This document shows positions 1 through 9,061 of a stretch of 64,000 bases of DNA, in pieces. The notes under the pieces were generated by a model. It saw nothing but the letters and a program-made list of their open reading frames with translations, was not told the DNA's origin and made no database searches. Numbering within the stretch: position 1 is the stretch's first letter; each line of letters begins with the position of its first letter. The position numbers were made by a program, and so were the translations under genes. The stretch is from the NCBI GenBank assembly GCA_949592205.1, contig CATIUR010000003.1, positions 153,516,759 through 153,580,758 of the forward strand, read 5' to 3'. Source of the stretch: Helichrysum umbraculigerum. Lineage: Eukaryota > Streptophyta > Magnoliopsida > Asterales > Asteraceae.

Positions 1-1132
1 TACGTTACACATTATGTAAAATTTCCCGACTCACCCAATATGAAGTGTAAACTATGGGTAGCTTGAACTTTTTATTAGGCTCCACTAATATATTTTTAGT
101 ACATCTTGCTATTTATCTAAAGAGTATCACGTAAAGTTGTCACTGTGTAAATATAGATTTTGGAAGCCACACACCAACTTTTGAATTTTCAAAGCTTTAG
201 CTTTTTCGATTGAAAAACTAAATTTCTAGAATATGTGAATTGATAACATAAAAACAAAATTAAACATGTAAATAAATATGAGAAATTTATAGATCCTCAA
301 AAGAATAAAGTTAAGGGTTCGTTTATTATTTTTTAAAAACTTAAAAACGTATAAAATTGGGAAAAAATTGAAATTGAAGGCTTTAAAGGTGAAATTTGTC
401 TCTGAAACGTGGACAAACCTCCTTCGGCTGTTTGCCAACACGTTTGTCTCGTTCTGACCTTTCCGTACATAATTGACACGTCTCGTATCTCTTTAGGGTT
501 TAAAGGTTATATCATATTTTTATTAGTAATGTTATAATGGGTATTTTACTAATTTCAAGTAGGTCCTTCAAATATTAATAGTAATGTTAAGGGTAGATTA
601 GTAAATTTCCTCTTAAAAAAAACATTACAAATGCATTATATATTAGTATAGATAATGTCTTTCATATATGTTTGCTTTACAAGCGACTACATCAATTAAT
701 CCCACTGTTATTTTTCAAAATAATTATTTGTTTTCAAAATTAACCAATCAAAACGATTTGAAATGATAAAAATAAAATGTTATTGGTTGTCAACTGTAAT
801 ATAAATAAATGCATGACATATTCTACTAGCCAATACTGTACATTTAATCTCATCATGTTAGTATCAATTTACTAATAATGACATTTGTGTTTAACTTTCT
901 TAAAACCAAAAAGGAATGATATACGGAGTATAATAATGTATGGTTATAAAAGTTTTTATATACCCTATCTATAATATGATAGTAATACCATACATTATAC
1001 TATACTTTTTGAACTGAAAAAAAAAAAATATTAATAAAAAAAACTAAGAAAAAATAAATAGAGAAGTTTCTCAAGCCCAACAAGTTAGTTAGTATATATT
1101 TTATCAGATCAAAGGTAAATGACAGTCGTTAC
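1..1132. other. Intergenic, no gene seen
   Basis: AT-rich sequence with short A/T runs and a tacggagta motif at 922-930. No reading frame here has recognisable domains, plausible splice structure or similarity to the other genes of the window, so I see nothing that supports a gene. Confidence 0.6.
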
Positions 1133-1141
1133 TAAAATGTA

Positions 1142-1465
1142 GGGCTAAGTCCCTCGAAATGCAACGAACTTTGCCCAAAAGTCTATTGTATGCGACCAAC
1201 TTTCGACGAGGCATAAGAATGCAACATACTTGAAAAAGTGGGGTTTTTGATGTAACTTGCTGATGTGGCGATGAGTTGTCAAACTCTCTGTAAGCCACGT
1301 GGCACATCCGTACGCCATGTGTCACCTTCAACGAACGACACATCGGCAAGTTACATCAAAAACCCCACTTTTTCAAGTAGGTTGCATTCTTATGCCTCGT
1401 CAAAAGTTGGTCGCATACAATAGACTTTTGGGCAAAGTTCGTTGCATTTCGAGGGATTTATCCCC
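1142..1465. mobile_element. Fold-back MITE, Mutator-like (9-bp TSD)
   Basis: This 324-bp element has long inverted repeats: the left end gggctaagtccctcgaaatg is matched in reverse complement by the right end near 1440-1465. It is flanked by the 9-bp direct repeat taaaatgta (1133-1141 and 1466-1474). Nine-base duplications and long terminal repeats are typical of Mutator-like elements. The loop carries a cacgtggcac segment that recurs in the fold-back at 51780-52070, suggesting related families. It has no coding capacity. Confidence 0.85.
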
Positions 1466-1474
1466 TAAAATGTA

Positions 1475-2640
1475 ACTCAAATGATTCGTATGTTTCACTT
1501 CATCCTTGTAGCTAATAATTCGAACCAAATGAATTAATTAAGTATGTACAGATATGATCATGCATGTGAAAGTCAAAACGTATATCAACGGTAATTATGG
1601 GCTGGGTTTCTTCAACCTTATTTAAGCAACGGTGAACGACTGTAGATGCGATTACAAGTTAATTAGTTATTGACCGATTGATTTAACTATAAAATTTTAT
1701 AAGCAAGTATCAATCAAGTATGTATGTATATGTGTGTAAAATTTAAGGTACGTGTACATATTACACATATTTTTTCCCTACAACTCGCGATGATTTTAGT
1801 ACGTACATGCAAGTGTGCAACGGATAATGAGAGATATCACTTTACTTCATCCTTATGATAATTGATAATAAATATACATTCCCGACTTATGATAGTTATT
1901 AGTTAATTAATTTGTTAACTTAAACTCATAATGATCGATTTTTTAGTTTTTCTTGTGAATGTTGATCTTTGGCGAATTTGTGGCTTATATTCTACAAAAA
2001 TTCTGCCTTTTTCCTTGCAGTATTAACTTTTCGGTGAAGTAAAACTTTTTTCGTCAAAATAATTATTTAATTTGACACATTTTACAGCGTACGTGCTGGC
2101 TTTCACTTGTTAAATGTTGACTTCCAACAGTTTATTTGGTATTCTAGCGTATTTTACGGTTTTGTAGGAATTTTCTTTCTTTCTTCTTTTGTATTATAGT
2201 TTGTTAAAAATGCATATTTAAATATTTTTTACTCCGTATAGTTATTAAAAGTTTGAGGAGGTAATGAGTAGTGAATTTAGAGACCGGATAATAATTTATT
2301 TATAATTATCGATCGTGCTTAATTTGTTGGAAATCTATAACTCAGAAACATGAATACAAAATTACGTTTTTAGGAAGATATTAAATATATCGTACACGAA
2401 TCGTTTTATTTACAGACGACGTGTCTTGAACTTAATTCTCCATCAGCATGTTACACGTACAATATATATATGTATGTAATGCATACTGATCGCAACATCT
2501 TTTTAACTACAATTTTTGTGATTGCCATGATGAAAATTTATGTTGTCATTATTGATAGTACTAATTACATATAAACATCAATTAGTACTTAAGAGCGTCA
2601 AAGAACACTCACAGAATCTGCCGTGATTAGAATAAAATCA
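1475..2640. other. Intergenic, 3' flank of the first STIG1-like gene
   Basis: AT-rich sequence with a tactccgta motif at 2230-2238. Parts around 1900-2600 resemble the downstream flanks of the other STIG1 copies (short stretches such as gttgacttcc and agcatgttacac), which fits a duplicated locus. No gene or RNA was recognised. Confidence 0.5.
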
Positions 2641-2677
2641 CGATAAAGATTAAAAATAATAATAATTAAATAATTAA

Positions 2678-3142
2678 CTATGCATAATTGCATAGACCGT
2701 AGATGCAATAACCACCGGCCATGCATTTGTTGCCACAAGACCCACAATTCCTCTTGTCATAAGCCAAGTTGACGCATTCCCCTCCACAACACGAGCTGGT
2801 AAACTTGCACTTGTTCTTGCATGCTCCACAGTTGTGCTTGTCCTCACTCAAGTCCATACACTTGTTACAACAAGTCGAATTTTTCCCTTCCATGATGTAG
2901 CAAATCTCGTCATCTTTCTTGCAGTGGTCTGCTCCTTGTCTGGAGTTGTTGGTCTCGACTAAGAAACGACTTGCCCTCCTTGTAAATGGTTTGACCTCCA
3001 TGGATTCATTTGGCGTGTTTTCTTGATTGTTGCTGACGGTGGTGAACTTTTTTTTTTTTTTTTTTTTGGTGGTGAACTTGAGGGTAGTGATTACGGCTAT
3101 AGTAATGAAGACCACGAAGAGGACTTTGATCATATTAGACAT
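2678..3142 (-). CDS. STIG1-like cysteine-rich secreted protein, copy 1
   Basis: This single-exon gene encodes 154 residues. The N-terminus ([20 protein letters not shown]) is a hydrophobic signal peptide. The C-terminal ~85 residues form the Stig1 cysteine-rich domain with [27 protein letters not shown] and [10 protein letters not shown] blocks, ending CIYGLCNYA. The family comprises secreted peptides of stigma exudate and pollen-tube signalling (petunia/tobacco STIG1, tomato LeSTIG1, Arabidopsis GRI), so an apoplastic role is inferred. Two oddities set this copy apart. A lysine run follows the signal peptide and is encoded by a 30-bp poly(A) insertion, and one Asn is missing after STCC compared with the paralogs (CCNKC here, CCNNKC elsewhere). 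The frame is otherwise intact. Confidence 0.9.
   Translation of the reverse strand: MSNMIKVLFVVFITIAVITTLKFTTKKKKKKKFTTVSNNQENTPNESMEVKPFTRRASRFLVETNNSRQGADHCKKDDEICYIMEGKNSTCCNKCMDLSEDKHNCGACKNKCKFTSSCCGGECVNLAYDKRNCGSCGNKCMAGGYCIYGLCNYA
3038..3077 (-). repeat. Poly(A) insertion flanked by a 10-bp duplication inside STIG1 copy 1
   Basis: A run of 20 T (3048-3067) lies between two copies of ggtggtgaac (3038-3047 and 3068-3077). Read on the minus strand this is a poly(A) tract with a target-site duplication. The other STIG1 paralogs have a single, more diverged copy of this stretch and no run. The 30-bp gain keeps the frame and adds a lysine-rich stretch. It looks like a retroposition event reduced to its tail, though slippage at a shorter A-run is possible. 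Confidence 0.7.
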
Positions 3143-3245
3143 TTTTGTTATATGTGATGGAGAGTAGAAAGATGGTCAAGTTATATATTGAGAATGAAGG
3201 GATCGAGTTGAGGTGGATGAATGGAATTATAGATTTTAGAAGTGA

Positions 3246-3409
3246 TATATATATAGGGTGGGTTGATGGGTTGACCCGGGGTACCTGGTGAATTGTGTGT
3301 GGTGGACTTCATTACTGTATATGCACTCCTTAAAAAGGTAGCTATAATACGGTGAATGTATGTGTTGATTAGATCGCAAACTTATATGGTCGTACATAAC
3401 ATACGCGGT
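3246..3409 (-). promoter_or_regulatory. STIG1 copy 1 promoter (TATA box and CGCG box)
   Basis: A TATA stretch (tatatatata, 3246-3255) lies about 105 bp before the ATG in the context shared by the other STIG1 copies (agaagt..tatatatagggtgg). An upstream tacgcggt motif (3402-3409) about 260 bp before the ATG recurs in all five copies. ACGCGG fits the VCGCGB core known for CAMTA transcription factors. The binding role is inferred. Confidence 0.5.
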
Positions 3410-3419
3410 CGCATACACA

Positions 3420-4600
3420 TTGCTTTAAAAAAATCGGATAATAGCATTACACCATGTTCTACACTTCTACGGTTCTACCTGCCACTATAAAATGACATGT
3501 TTATTAGACTCGTAACTTATATCAATTTACCATTGACGACACATTGTTTAGTATAAATCAACTTGCACACCTGTAAGATAATTTGATAACATAGCTATAG
3601 TTTTGACATAATACTAAATGTTTGATGTTTTTGAGAAAAAAAAATTAAATAAATAGTTTGATTAGTAAGATTGAAAATGGTAAATTTTTACCCAAGCTAT
3701 AAATATGTGTTAAAAACCAAATTAGTTTAAACCCCCTTAATCAAATTAAGATATGTTAAAAGCCAAATTAGTTTATACTATTGTACGCATTAAAACCAAA
3801 CTAATTACTTGTCATTAGGGCGGCGGAGCTAGAAAAGTTGATATGAGGCATATTTTTTATTATTTTTTCTTTTTATCATTTTAAGGGTCGGGTCAAAAAT
3901 TCTAAACTGTCATTAATTACCTTAAAAAATTATATTCTCGCTAATCTTAGATTTCTTGGGGGCGACTGATCGACTCCGCACCACTTATGAATCCACCCCT
4001 CGTCACTGAGGAGTAACTCAAATAGGTCGTATTGTTGCAAACTTGTTAATTTTTGTTTGCAAATTAAATGGTGACTTTTTTTCTTGCAAAACTGACTTCC
4101 TTAGTTACGAGATTGCCATTTAATTAGAATTCATGTCAACATGTTGACTTAATTGCTTAGAAATGTTGATCTTTTTCCAACTATTGACTTTTTCGTGCAA
4201 AATATTGACTTTTGACAACTTTGCTGTTTTTTGTTAATTTTTCAGATGTTTTTGTAAAAAAGTCTGATGAGGTATAGTAGCCATAGAGAAGCTAGCGAAT
4301 TTGTCAACGGGATACACAAAGAAAAACAATTGATTATCACGATTTGTCGATGAGAAGCACTATTACATAAATAAGTTTTTAAGAAGAAAAATGTATGGCA
4401 CATCGTTTTTTATAATTCATATAAACAGACGTCTTGAACTTTATGCTCCATAAGCATGTTACACATATACAATTCTTAGGATTACCACGGTAAAATTTGC
4501 AATTAATCAATTAATGTCTATGCATCATTGATGGTATATATATGAACAATTAGTAGTACTCAATTAATAGTGTCAAAGAATCGGGCGTGATATATAAAGA
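3420..4600. other. Intergenic between STIG1 copies 1 and 2, with a possible decayed hAT MITE
   Basis: No gene seen. Around 3820-4015 the sequence starts gggcggcggagctag and ends near ccacccctcgtcactg, which resembles worn hAT MITE ends such as those at 26164-26454, but no clean target duplication is visible. The segment 4261-4320 is the 3' flank of STIG1 copy 2 and is paralogous to the sequences flanking the large palindrome, so it acts as the empty-site control for that insertion. Confidence 0.4.
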
Positions 4601-4635
4601 GAATCACGATGAAGATGAAATCGAAAATATGTTGA

Positions 4636-5070
4636 TTAGGCGTAATTGCAGAGACCATAAATGCAATAACCACCGGGCATGCACTTGTTGCCGCAAGATC
4701 CACAGTTCCTCTTGTCATAAGCCAAGTTGACACACTCCCCTCCACAACATGAGCTCGTATACTTGCACTTGTTCTTGCACGCTCCACAATTGTGCTTGTC
4801 CTCACTCAAGTCCATACACTTGTTGTTGCAACAAGTCGAGTTTTTCCCTTCTAATACGTAGCAAATCTCATCATCTTTCTTGCAGTGGTCTGCTCCTTGT
4901 CTAGAGTTCTTGGTCTCGACTAAGAAGCGACTTGCCCTTCTCGAAAGTGGTTTCACCACTATGGATTCATTTGGTGTGTTTTCTTGATCCATGTATGTGA
5001 TTGTGAGGGTTGTGATTATGGCGATGGTAATGAAGACCATGATATATACTTTGATAATGTTAGCAGACAT
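4636..5070 (-). CDS. STIG1-like cysteine-rich secreted protein, copy 2
   Basis: Single exon, 144 residues. Residues 1-25 are hydrophobic ([20 protein letters not shown]) and should form a signal peptide. A short variable linker ([20 protein letters not shown]) leads to the Stig1 domain with the full cysteine pattern, including [16 protein letters not shown] and a CIYGLCNYA end. It lacks the lysine run of copy 1 and shows no break. By family it should be a secreted apoplastic peptide of reproductive tissue; its receptor and expression cannot be seen here. The left arm of the viral palindrome has an outward promoter pointing toward this gene from about 3.9 kb upstream, in the sense orientation. 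Confidence 0.92.
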   Translation of the reverse strand: MSANIIKVYIMVFITIAIITTLTITYMDQENTPNESIVVKPLSRRASRFLVETKNSRQGADHCKKDDEICYVLEGKNSTCCNNKCMDLSEDKHNCGACKNKCKYTSSCCGGECVNLAYDKRNCGSCGNKCMPGGYCIYGLCNYA

Positions 5071-5180
5071 ATTTGTGATGATCGAATTAAGGAGAATATG
5101 ATGAGATCTAAAGCTTGGTATATAATTATATAAAATGTGGAGGTCGTTGTGATGAATGGAACATACGATTTTGGCAGTTA

Positions 5181-5356
5181 TATTTATAGGCTAGGGTGAG
5201 GGTTTAATTTACAATTGTTGAAACGTGTTATACACATACCGGTTAATCATCCAATAAGCTAGCTTATACGGTGAATTCTAACTTAAATACGGCGAATCTA
5301 TCATTTATGTGTTGATTAGTGTACACTCTAATCTAGTCGTGGATGACCTACGCGGT
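5181..5356 (-). promoter_or_regulatory. STIG1 copy 2 promoter (TATA box and CGCG box)
   Basis: TATAAATA on the minus strand (5181-5188) lies about 111 bp before the ATG. The shared tacgcggt motif is at 5349-5356, about 280 bp before the ATG, followed by an A-run. Position and sequence match the other STIG1 copies. Confidence 0.5.
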
Positions 5357-5686
5357 AAAAAAAAAAAAAAAATTGGTATAAAGTATTATGGAGACGGAGT
5401 ATTTTGTTACCAGTTTCAAAATTTTCAAGAAAAGTCAACTTACGTGATTTGCTGTAAAAGATAACATACACCTTTAGCGTTGACTTTTTTTACCAGCCAA
5501 AATGTACATAAAAAATACTCCGTATTTAGATGCATGGCATATAATAAAATATATATATCTTAGTACGGAGTATTAAATTATACTGCTTGAGTGTTGAAAC
5601 ATCAAAGATCCTTGAACAATGACAGAGTATGTTACTGTTGTTGACTTCAATTCCCCTTCTAGTTTTTGTTGTTTCTTAAAAATTTA
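5357..5686. other. Intergenic, upstream of STIG1 copy 2
   Basis: AT-rich flank with tactccgta-type motifs at 5516-5524 and 5564-5572 (opposite orientations). No gene seen. Confidence 0.5.
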
Positions 5687-6024
5687 GGGTGCGTTTAGTT
5701 ACAGAAAACTTCTTAATTTTCTAAAAAAATTCTTTAAAAAAACAAGAAAATTAGAAAACATGTACAAATTCGAGTTTTCTAAAAAAATTTCTAAAAAAAG
5801 GAAAATCCTTGTTTTCCTTTTTATAACTACAAAGTTGAAAACTACTTTTGAATGTTTTCTAAGTTTTCCATCTCTACTATTCCTTGGAAAAGGAAAACTC
5901 CACCCCTTGCAACTAAACACGTTTTCTAGATTTTTCATGTTTTTTCAAGAGAAGTAAAATACTTCTCATTTTCTAGAGAAATGGAAAAAAAAGTGGAGAA
6001 ACTTTTATGTAACTAAACGCGCCC
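5687..6024. mobile_element. Tourist-like MITE (PIF/Harbinger type)
   Basis: A 338-bp element with terminal inverted repeats gggtgcgtttagtta and taactaaacgcgccc, flanked by tta at 5684-5686 and 6025-6027. The 3-bp tta duplication and G-rich ends suit Tourist/PIF-Harbinger MITEs. The interior is an A/T-rich fold-back that gives spurious frames on both strands. It has no transposase. Confidence 0.75.
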
Positions 6025-6027
6025 TTA

Positions 6028-6637
6028 GTATTTCCGTCCCTAGAAAAGTTTGTATTTCTATTTTTAGGTGTCTGAATATAAGTATCTATTTCATATTTCA
6101 ACTAAACGAAAAAAAATTTTATGGGTAGATATAATATTTGATCGGTGAATATTGTAGTTATTGGAGAATCTCAAAATTTTGTGCACACACTTTAACTAGG
6201 ACAAATTTATGCAAAAGTTTTAATTTAACATAGCATCAAGAATCATCGGAGTATATGTATAAAAATTCTATACTTTTTGCCACTCATCTATAACTTATAA
6301 TTAATCTATCTATAGAACTAGCCATCCATAGTTCATTATGTAAGTAAATTTTTATTGTATTTGTTAAGATCGAAGAATCTAATATTCTATGAATTTGGTT
6401 TTTTACTCAAATAATTGATGTATCACCATATTCACCTGTGGTATATATAGACATTCTTACATACAATTCCCGTTATGGAAACTGTTTAAGACTCTGCTTC
6501 TATTATACGGATTTCCAGATGTAAGAGTTTAAGATCGATTGAATAAGGTTGGTTCAACGTTGACTTATTGAACAACTATCTTTTACTTGATGTTAAAATG
6601 TTGACTAGCTTACTGATTAATGAAGTCTGATGAGGTA
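6028..6637. other. Intergenic, left flank of the palindromic element
   Basis: AT-rich host sequence without a recognisable gene. Its last part, agtctgatgaggta, matches the 3' flank of STIG1 copy 2 at 4261-4274 and marks the paralogous insertion site. Confidence 0.5.
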
Positions 6638-6805
6638 GCTAGCCATAGGGGTGTTCATTGCGGGTTATCCGAATCCGAATAGTTGAAATTCTGTTTATTT
6701 TTAACGATGAAAGTTAACGTCATTAATGATATTAAATGCCTTGGTTTTATTTCAACTTTATATTTAATGTAGTTACTTTATATTTAATGTAGTTTATTGT
6801 TTGTA

Positions 6806-7168
6806 TTAATTAGGTGTTTCCGATATACTTTCTAGGTTAAGTATTAATTCATCTAAATTATATGCGGAATTATTATCTATTTTTTCTTCTAGTATTTTTA
6901 CCTTTTTATTTAAACTTTCTAGTTCTTGTTTTAACTTATTATTTTCCTCTTCTTGATTTTTCATATATTTTCTTTTTACTTTTTCTAAACAGTCTAAAGA
7001 TGATTGGACATCTTCTATTATTCTAGATCTATAATAGCTTATTGAAAATTTTTCTTTTATATGTTTTCTAAATTTTCTTAATTCTTCTATCATTTCTATT
7101 ATTTCTTCATTAGTGCTTTTTCTCTCTTTTCTTTTTCTATATGGTCCTCTTTTATAATGTGCTTCCAT
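6806..7168 (-). CDS. Caulimovirid ORF after the movement protein, coiled-coil protein (left arm)
   Basis: 120 residues starting directly after the movement-protein stop (TAA followed by ATG), as expected for a polycistronic pararetroviral RNA. The N-terminus is strongly basic (YKRGPYRKRKERK). Residues ~70-110 are a lysine/glutamate-rich heptad-like helix (EEENNKLKQELESLNKK), a probable coiled coil. The position corresponds to ORF II of caulimo- and soymoviruses. I do not recognise a specific function from sequence. The right-arm copy differs at two residues (H4R, K91N by eye). Confidence 0.6.
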   Translation of the reverse strand: MEAHYKRGPYRKRKERKSTNEEIIEMIEELRKFRKHIKEKFSISYYRSRIIEDVQSSLDCLEKVKRKYMKNQEEENNKLKQELESLNKKVKILEEKIDNNSAYNLDELILNLESISETPN

Positions 7169-8104
7169 TTATATTCTATTATTAAGGTTAGTTACTACTG
7201 AACTTAATTCTTTAACCTGCTCTTTTAATTTATCTAATTGATTTTCTTTATACAAGTTAGTTTTTCTAACTGGGCCTTCTATTTCATTTATTCTAGGTAT
7301 TATTGGATTACTTGACTCTCCTATTATATTTCCTAATTTTAATTGATAAAATTTTTTACTATGACTTTTTAAGAATTCTCTTTGTATTTTATCTTCTTGT
7401 ATTAAAGTACTTGTTTTATTAAATAGTTTTTCTGTGTATAACCTATCTAAATTTTTATATTGAATGCTTAATGAACTGTTACTTAATGCATAGGCTATTC
7501 TATAACAAACCACTAAAGGTATGTCACCATGTTCCATTAATTCTTTATTTTTAAAATTGCATGTAACTCCTGTACAATTATCTATATTTCGTGTTTCTAG
7601 GGGTATAGGATATTGTAAGGCTACATTAAACTTTATTACTCCATATCCTAGATCACCTTCAATACTTCCTAACGAACTATATTGTTTTTGTTTTATCCTA
7701 TTGTCTTCAATTTTTAGTTCTACTGGTGTTTTAATACCTTCTCTAAATGTTGATTTTATTATTATTTGTACTACATTTATATGTATATATCCTATCTTTT
7801 TCCTATGCTCTTCCTTTATTTTTTGTAATCTTTTAACTACTTGATTTATTTGCACAACTGGTGCTTGAAACCTATTATTAGCTTGCTCTATTTTTACATT
7901 TTGTTCTCCTTGCATTATTCCATAATATATTATATTTTCTCTATTTAATCTTTCGACTAAAGATCTACTTATTCCATCCGATTCTTTTAAATTAAGTGTT
8001 CCTTGATTTTTAACTTTTGTTACTAATTTTTTATCTAATAATATATCTGAGATATAACTTCCTGCTTCTTCTTTATTCTCTATCTCTTGATATTCTTCAG
8101 ACAT
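7169..8104 (-). CDS. Caulimovirid movement protein-like ORF (left arm)
   Basis: 311 residues, uninterrupted. Position (first large ORF after the intergenic promoter region), size and overall character (central beta-rich part, C-terminal helix with QLDKLKEQVKELSSVVTNL as a probable coiled coil) match the ORF I movement proteins of Caulimoviridae, which form plasmodesmal tubules and belong to the 30K group. The assignment rests mainly on gene order and the conserved central region. The right-arm copy has three residue differences (E/K, T/I, G/C). The frame is intact in both arms. Confidence 0.7.
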   Translation of the reverse strand: MSEEYQEIENKEEAGSYISDILLDKKLVTKVKNQGTLNLKESDGISRSLVERLNRENIIYYGIMQGEQNVKIEQANNRFQAPVVQINQVVKRLQKIKEEHRKKIGYIHINVVQIIIKSTFREGIKTPVELKIEDNRIKQKQYSSLGSIEGDLGYGVIKFNVALQYPIPLETRNIDNCTGVTCNFKNKELMEHGDIPLVVCYRIAYALSNSSLSIQYKNLDRLYTEKLFNKTSTLIQEDKIQREFLKSHSKKFYQLKLGNIIGESSNPIIPRINEIEGPVRKTNLYKENQLDKLKEQVKELSSVVTNLNNRI

Positions 8105-8201
8105 TATTTATATTTTCTTCTATGTCTTTATAGTATAAATTAATTCTAGGTATTTTAAAACCATTTAATATGATTTCTTTATTATTTATTTCATAATTAA
8201 A

Positions 8202-8510
8202 TTATTCTAAAAAATATATTCCTAATAGGACGTTTTTGCCATCTAGGGTTTTCCTATATTCTATAGGTATTTCCATTTCCACTTTTAATTCTTGACTAAA
8301 TATTATTTCAATTGATGTTAACTTAGTGTTTAATTTTTTATGACTAATTTCTTCTATTGAATCATATATTTCGGATACTAAATATGGGCTAATATGACTA
8401 CTACATGCTCCTGTATCGATTAAGACTACCAATATTTGGTGATTAATACTAGCTATTATATGATACTGATTATAATTCTGTTTATCTAGTTTTATTTTAA
8501 AACCTTTCAT
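8202..8510 (-). CDS. Free-standing retropepsin-like ORF upstream of the movement protein (left arm)
   Basis: 102 residues with a retropepsin-like layout: VVLIDTGACSSHIS near residues 28-41 gives the DTGA active-site signature, and a later LLGIxFLE block resembles the closing ILGxDFL strand. The Pol polyprotein of the same genome carries its own protease with IDTGATICLG, so this would be a second domain copy. In this arm two aspartates seen in the right arm are tyrosines (SPYL for SPDL, GIYF for GIDF). The same-frame reading continues about 36 codons past the stop in both arms, so the ORF may be a truncated form. Catalytic activity is not shown. Confidence 0.55.
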   Translation of the reverse strand: MKGFKIKLDKQNYNQYHIIASINHQILVVLIDTGACSSHISPYLVSEIYDSIEEISHKKLNTKLTSIEIIFSQELKVEMEIPIEYRKTLDGKNVLLGIYFLE

Positions 8511-9061
8511 TTTTTATATTTTTATCAATATTTCTTTTAAACCCTGTAGAAACTAGTAAAGATAAATGCAGTTTAGATTTTTGGTATACCTGACTTGATC
8601 TGGAAATTTGTTATTGATCAATGATGTCTCCAACCCAACTGCGGAATAAGCATCCTTCACGGCCACCTGCCTTCGACGGACTTTTTTCAACGCAAGCTTT
8701 TCAGGGCTCCAGGATTATCTTGTATGATCTAACTAATTCCAAACAATAGTTGGTATATTAATCTAAACTTGCTTCTCTCCTAGTTCCTTGTGGAACCTTT
8801 TAGTTGCACATGGATGTATATAAACATAGCTTTTATTGATAATCTATTTTACAGACTCGATTATAGAATAGACACTTGAATTGGTGTAAGTGCGAGTTGC
8901 CTATTCTATGGACTGGACATGATTATTTATAGACAGAATGGATAGTACATGTCACTATCTCATCCGACTCACAGATAAGATTTCTTATCGAAAATCTTTA
9001 TCTTTACATTATTGCTTTCTTTAGTGCTTAAGGGGGACCCCTCTTGGTCACATTAACACGT
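8511..9061 (-). promoter_or_regulatory. Caulimovirid intergenic region with 35S-like promoter and poly(A) signal (left arm)
   Basis: On the minus strand a TATAAATA box (8924-8931) is followed about 87 bp later by AATAAA (8832-8837). This is the spacing expected when the poly(A) site lies just inside the transcript start and yields terminal redundancy. A leader of roughly 400 nt precedes the retropepsin-like ORF. The region sits between the transactivator and the movement-protein side, as in caulimoviruses. Transcription would run left, out of the element and toward STIG1 copy 2. Confidence 0.6.

Noticed and set aside
226..441. 71-codon minus-strand frame rich in Phe
   Set aside because: Low-complexity AT-rich sequence with no domain, no supporting promoter or splice pattern. 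Treated as chance.
3820..4015. Complete hAT MITE
   Set aside because: End motifs are suggestive, but no matching terminal repeats or 8-bp duplication can be shown. Kept only as a note in the intergenic entry.
4560..4805. Frames overlapping the STIG1 genes on other phases or strands (also 25876-26100, 55980-56198, 56193-56417)
   Set aside because: They are shadows of the cysteine-rich coding sequence; the same shadows recur at each paralog.
5699..5957. Overlapping Phe/Lys-rich frames on both strands at 5.7-5.96 kb
   Set aside because: Lie inside a Tourist-like fold-back MITE; symmetry of the hairpin produces them.
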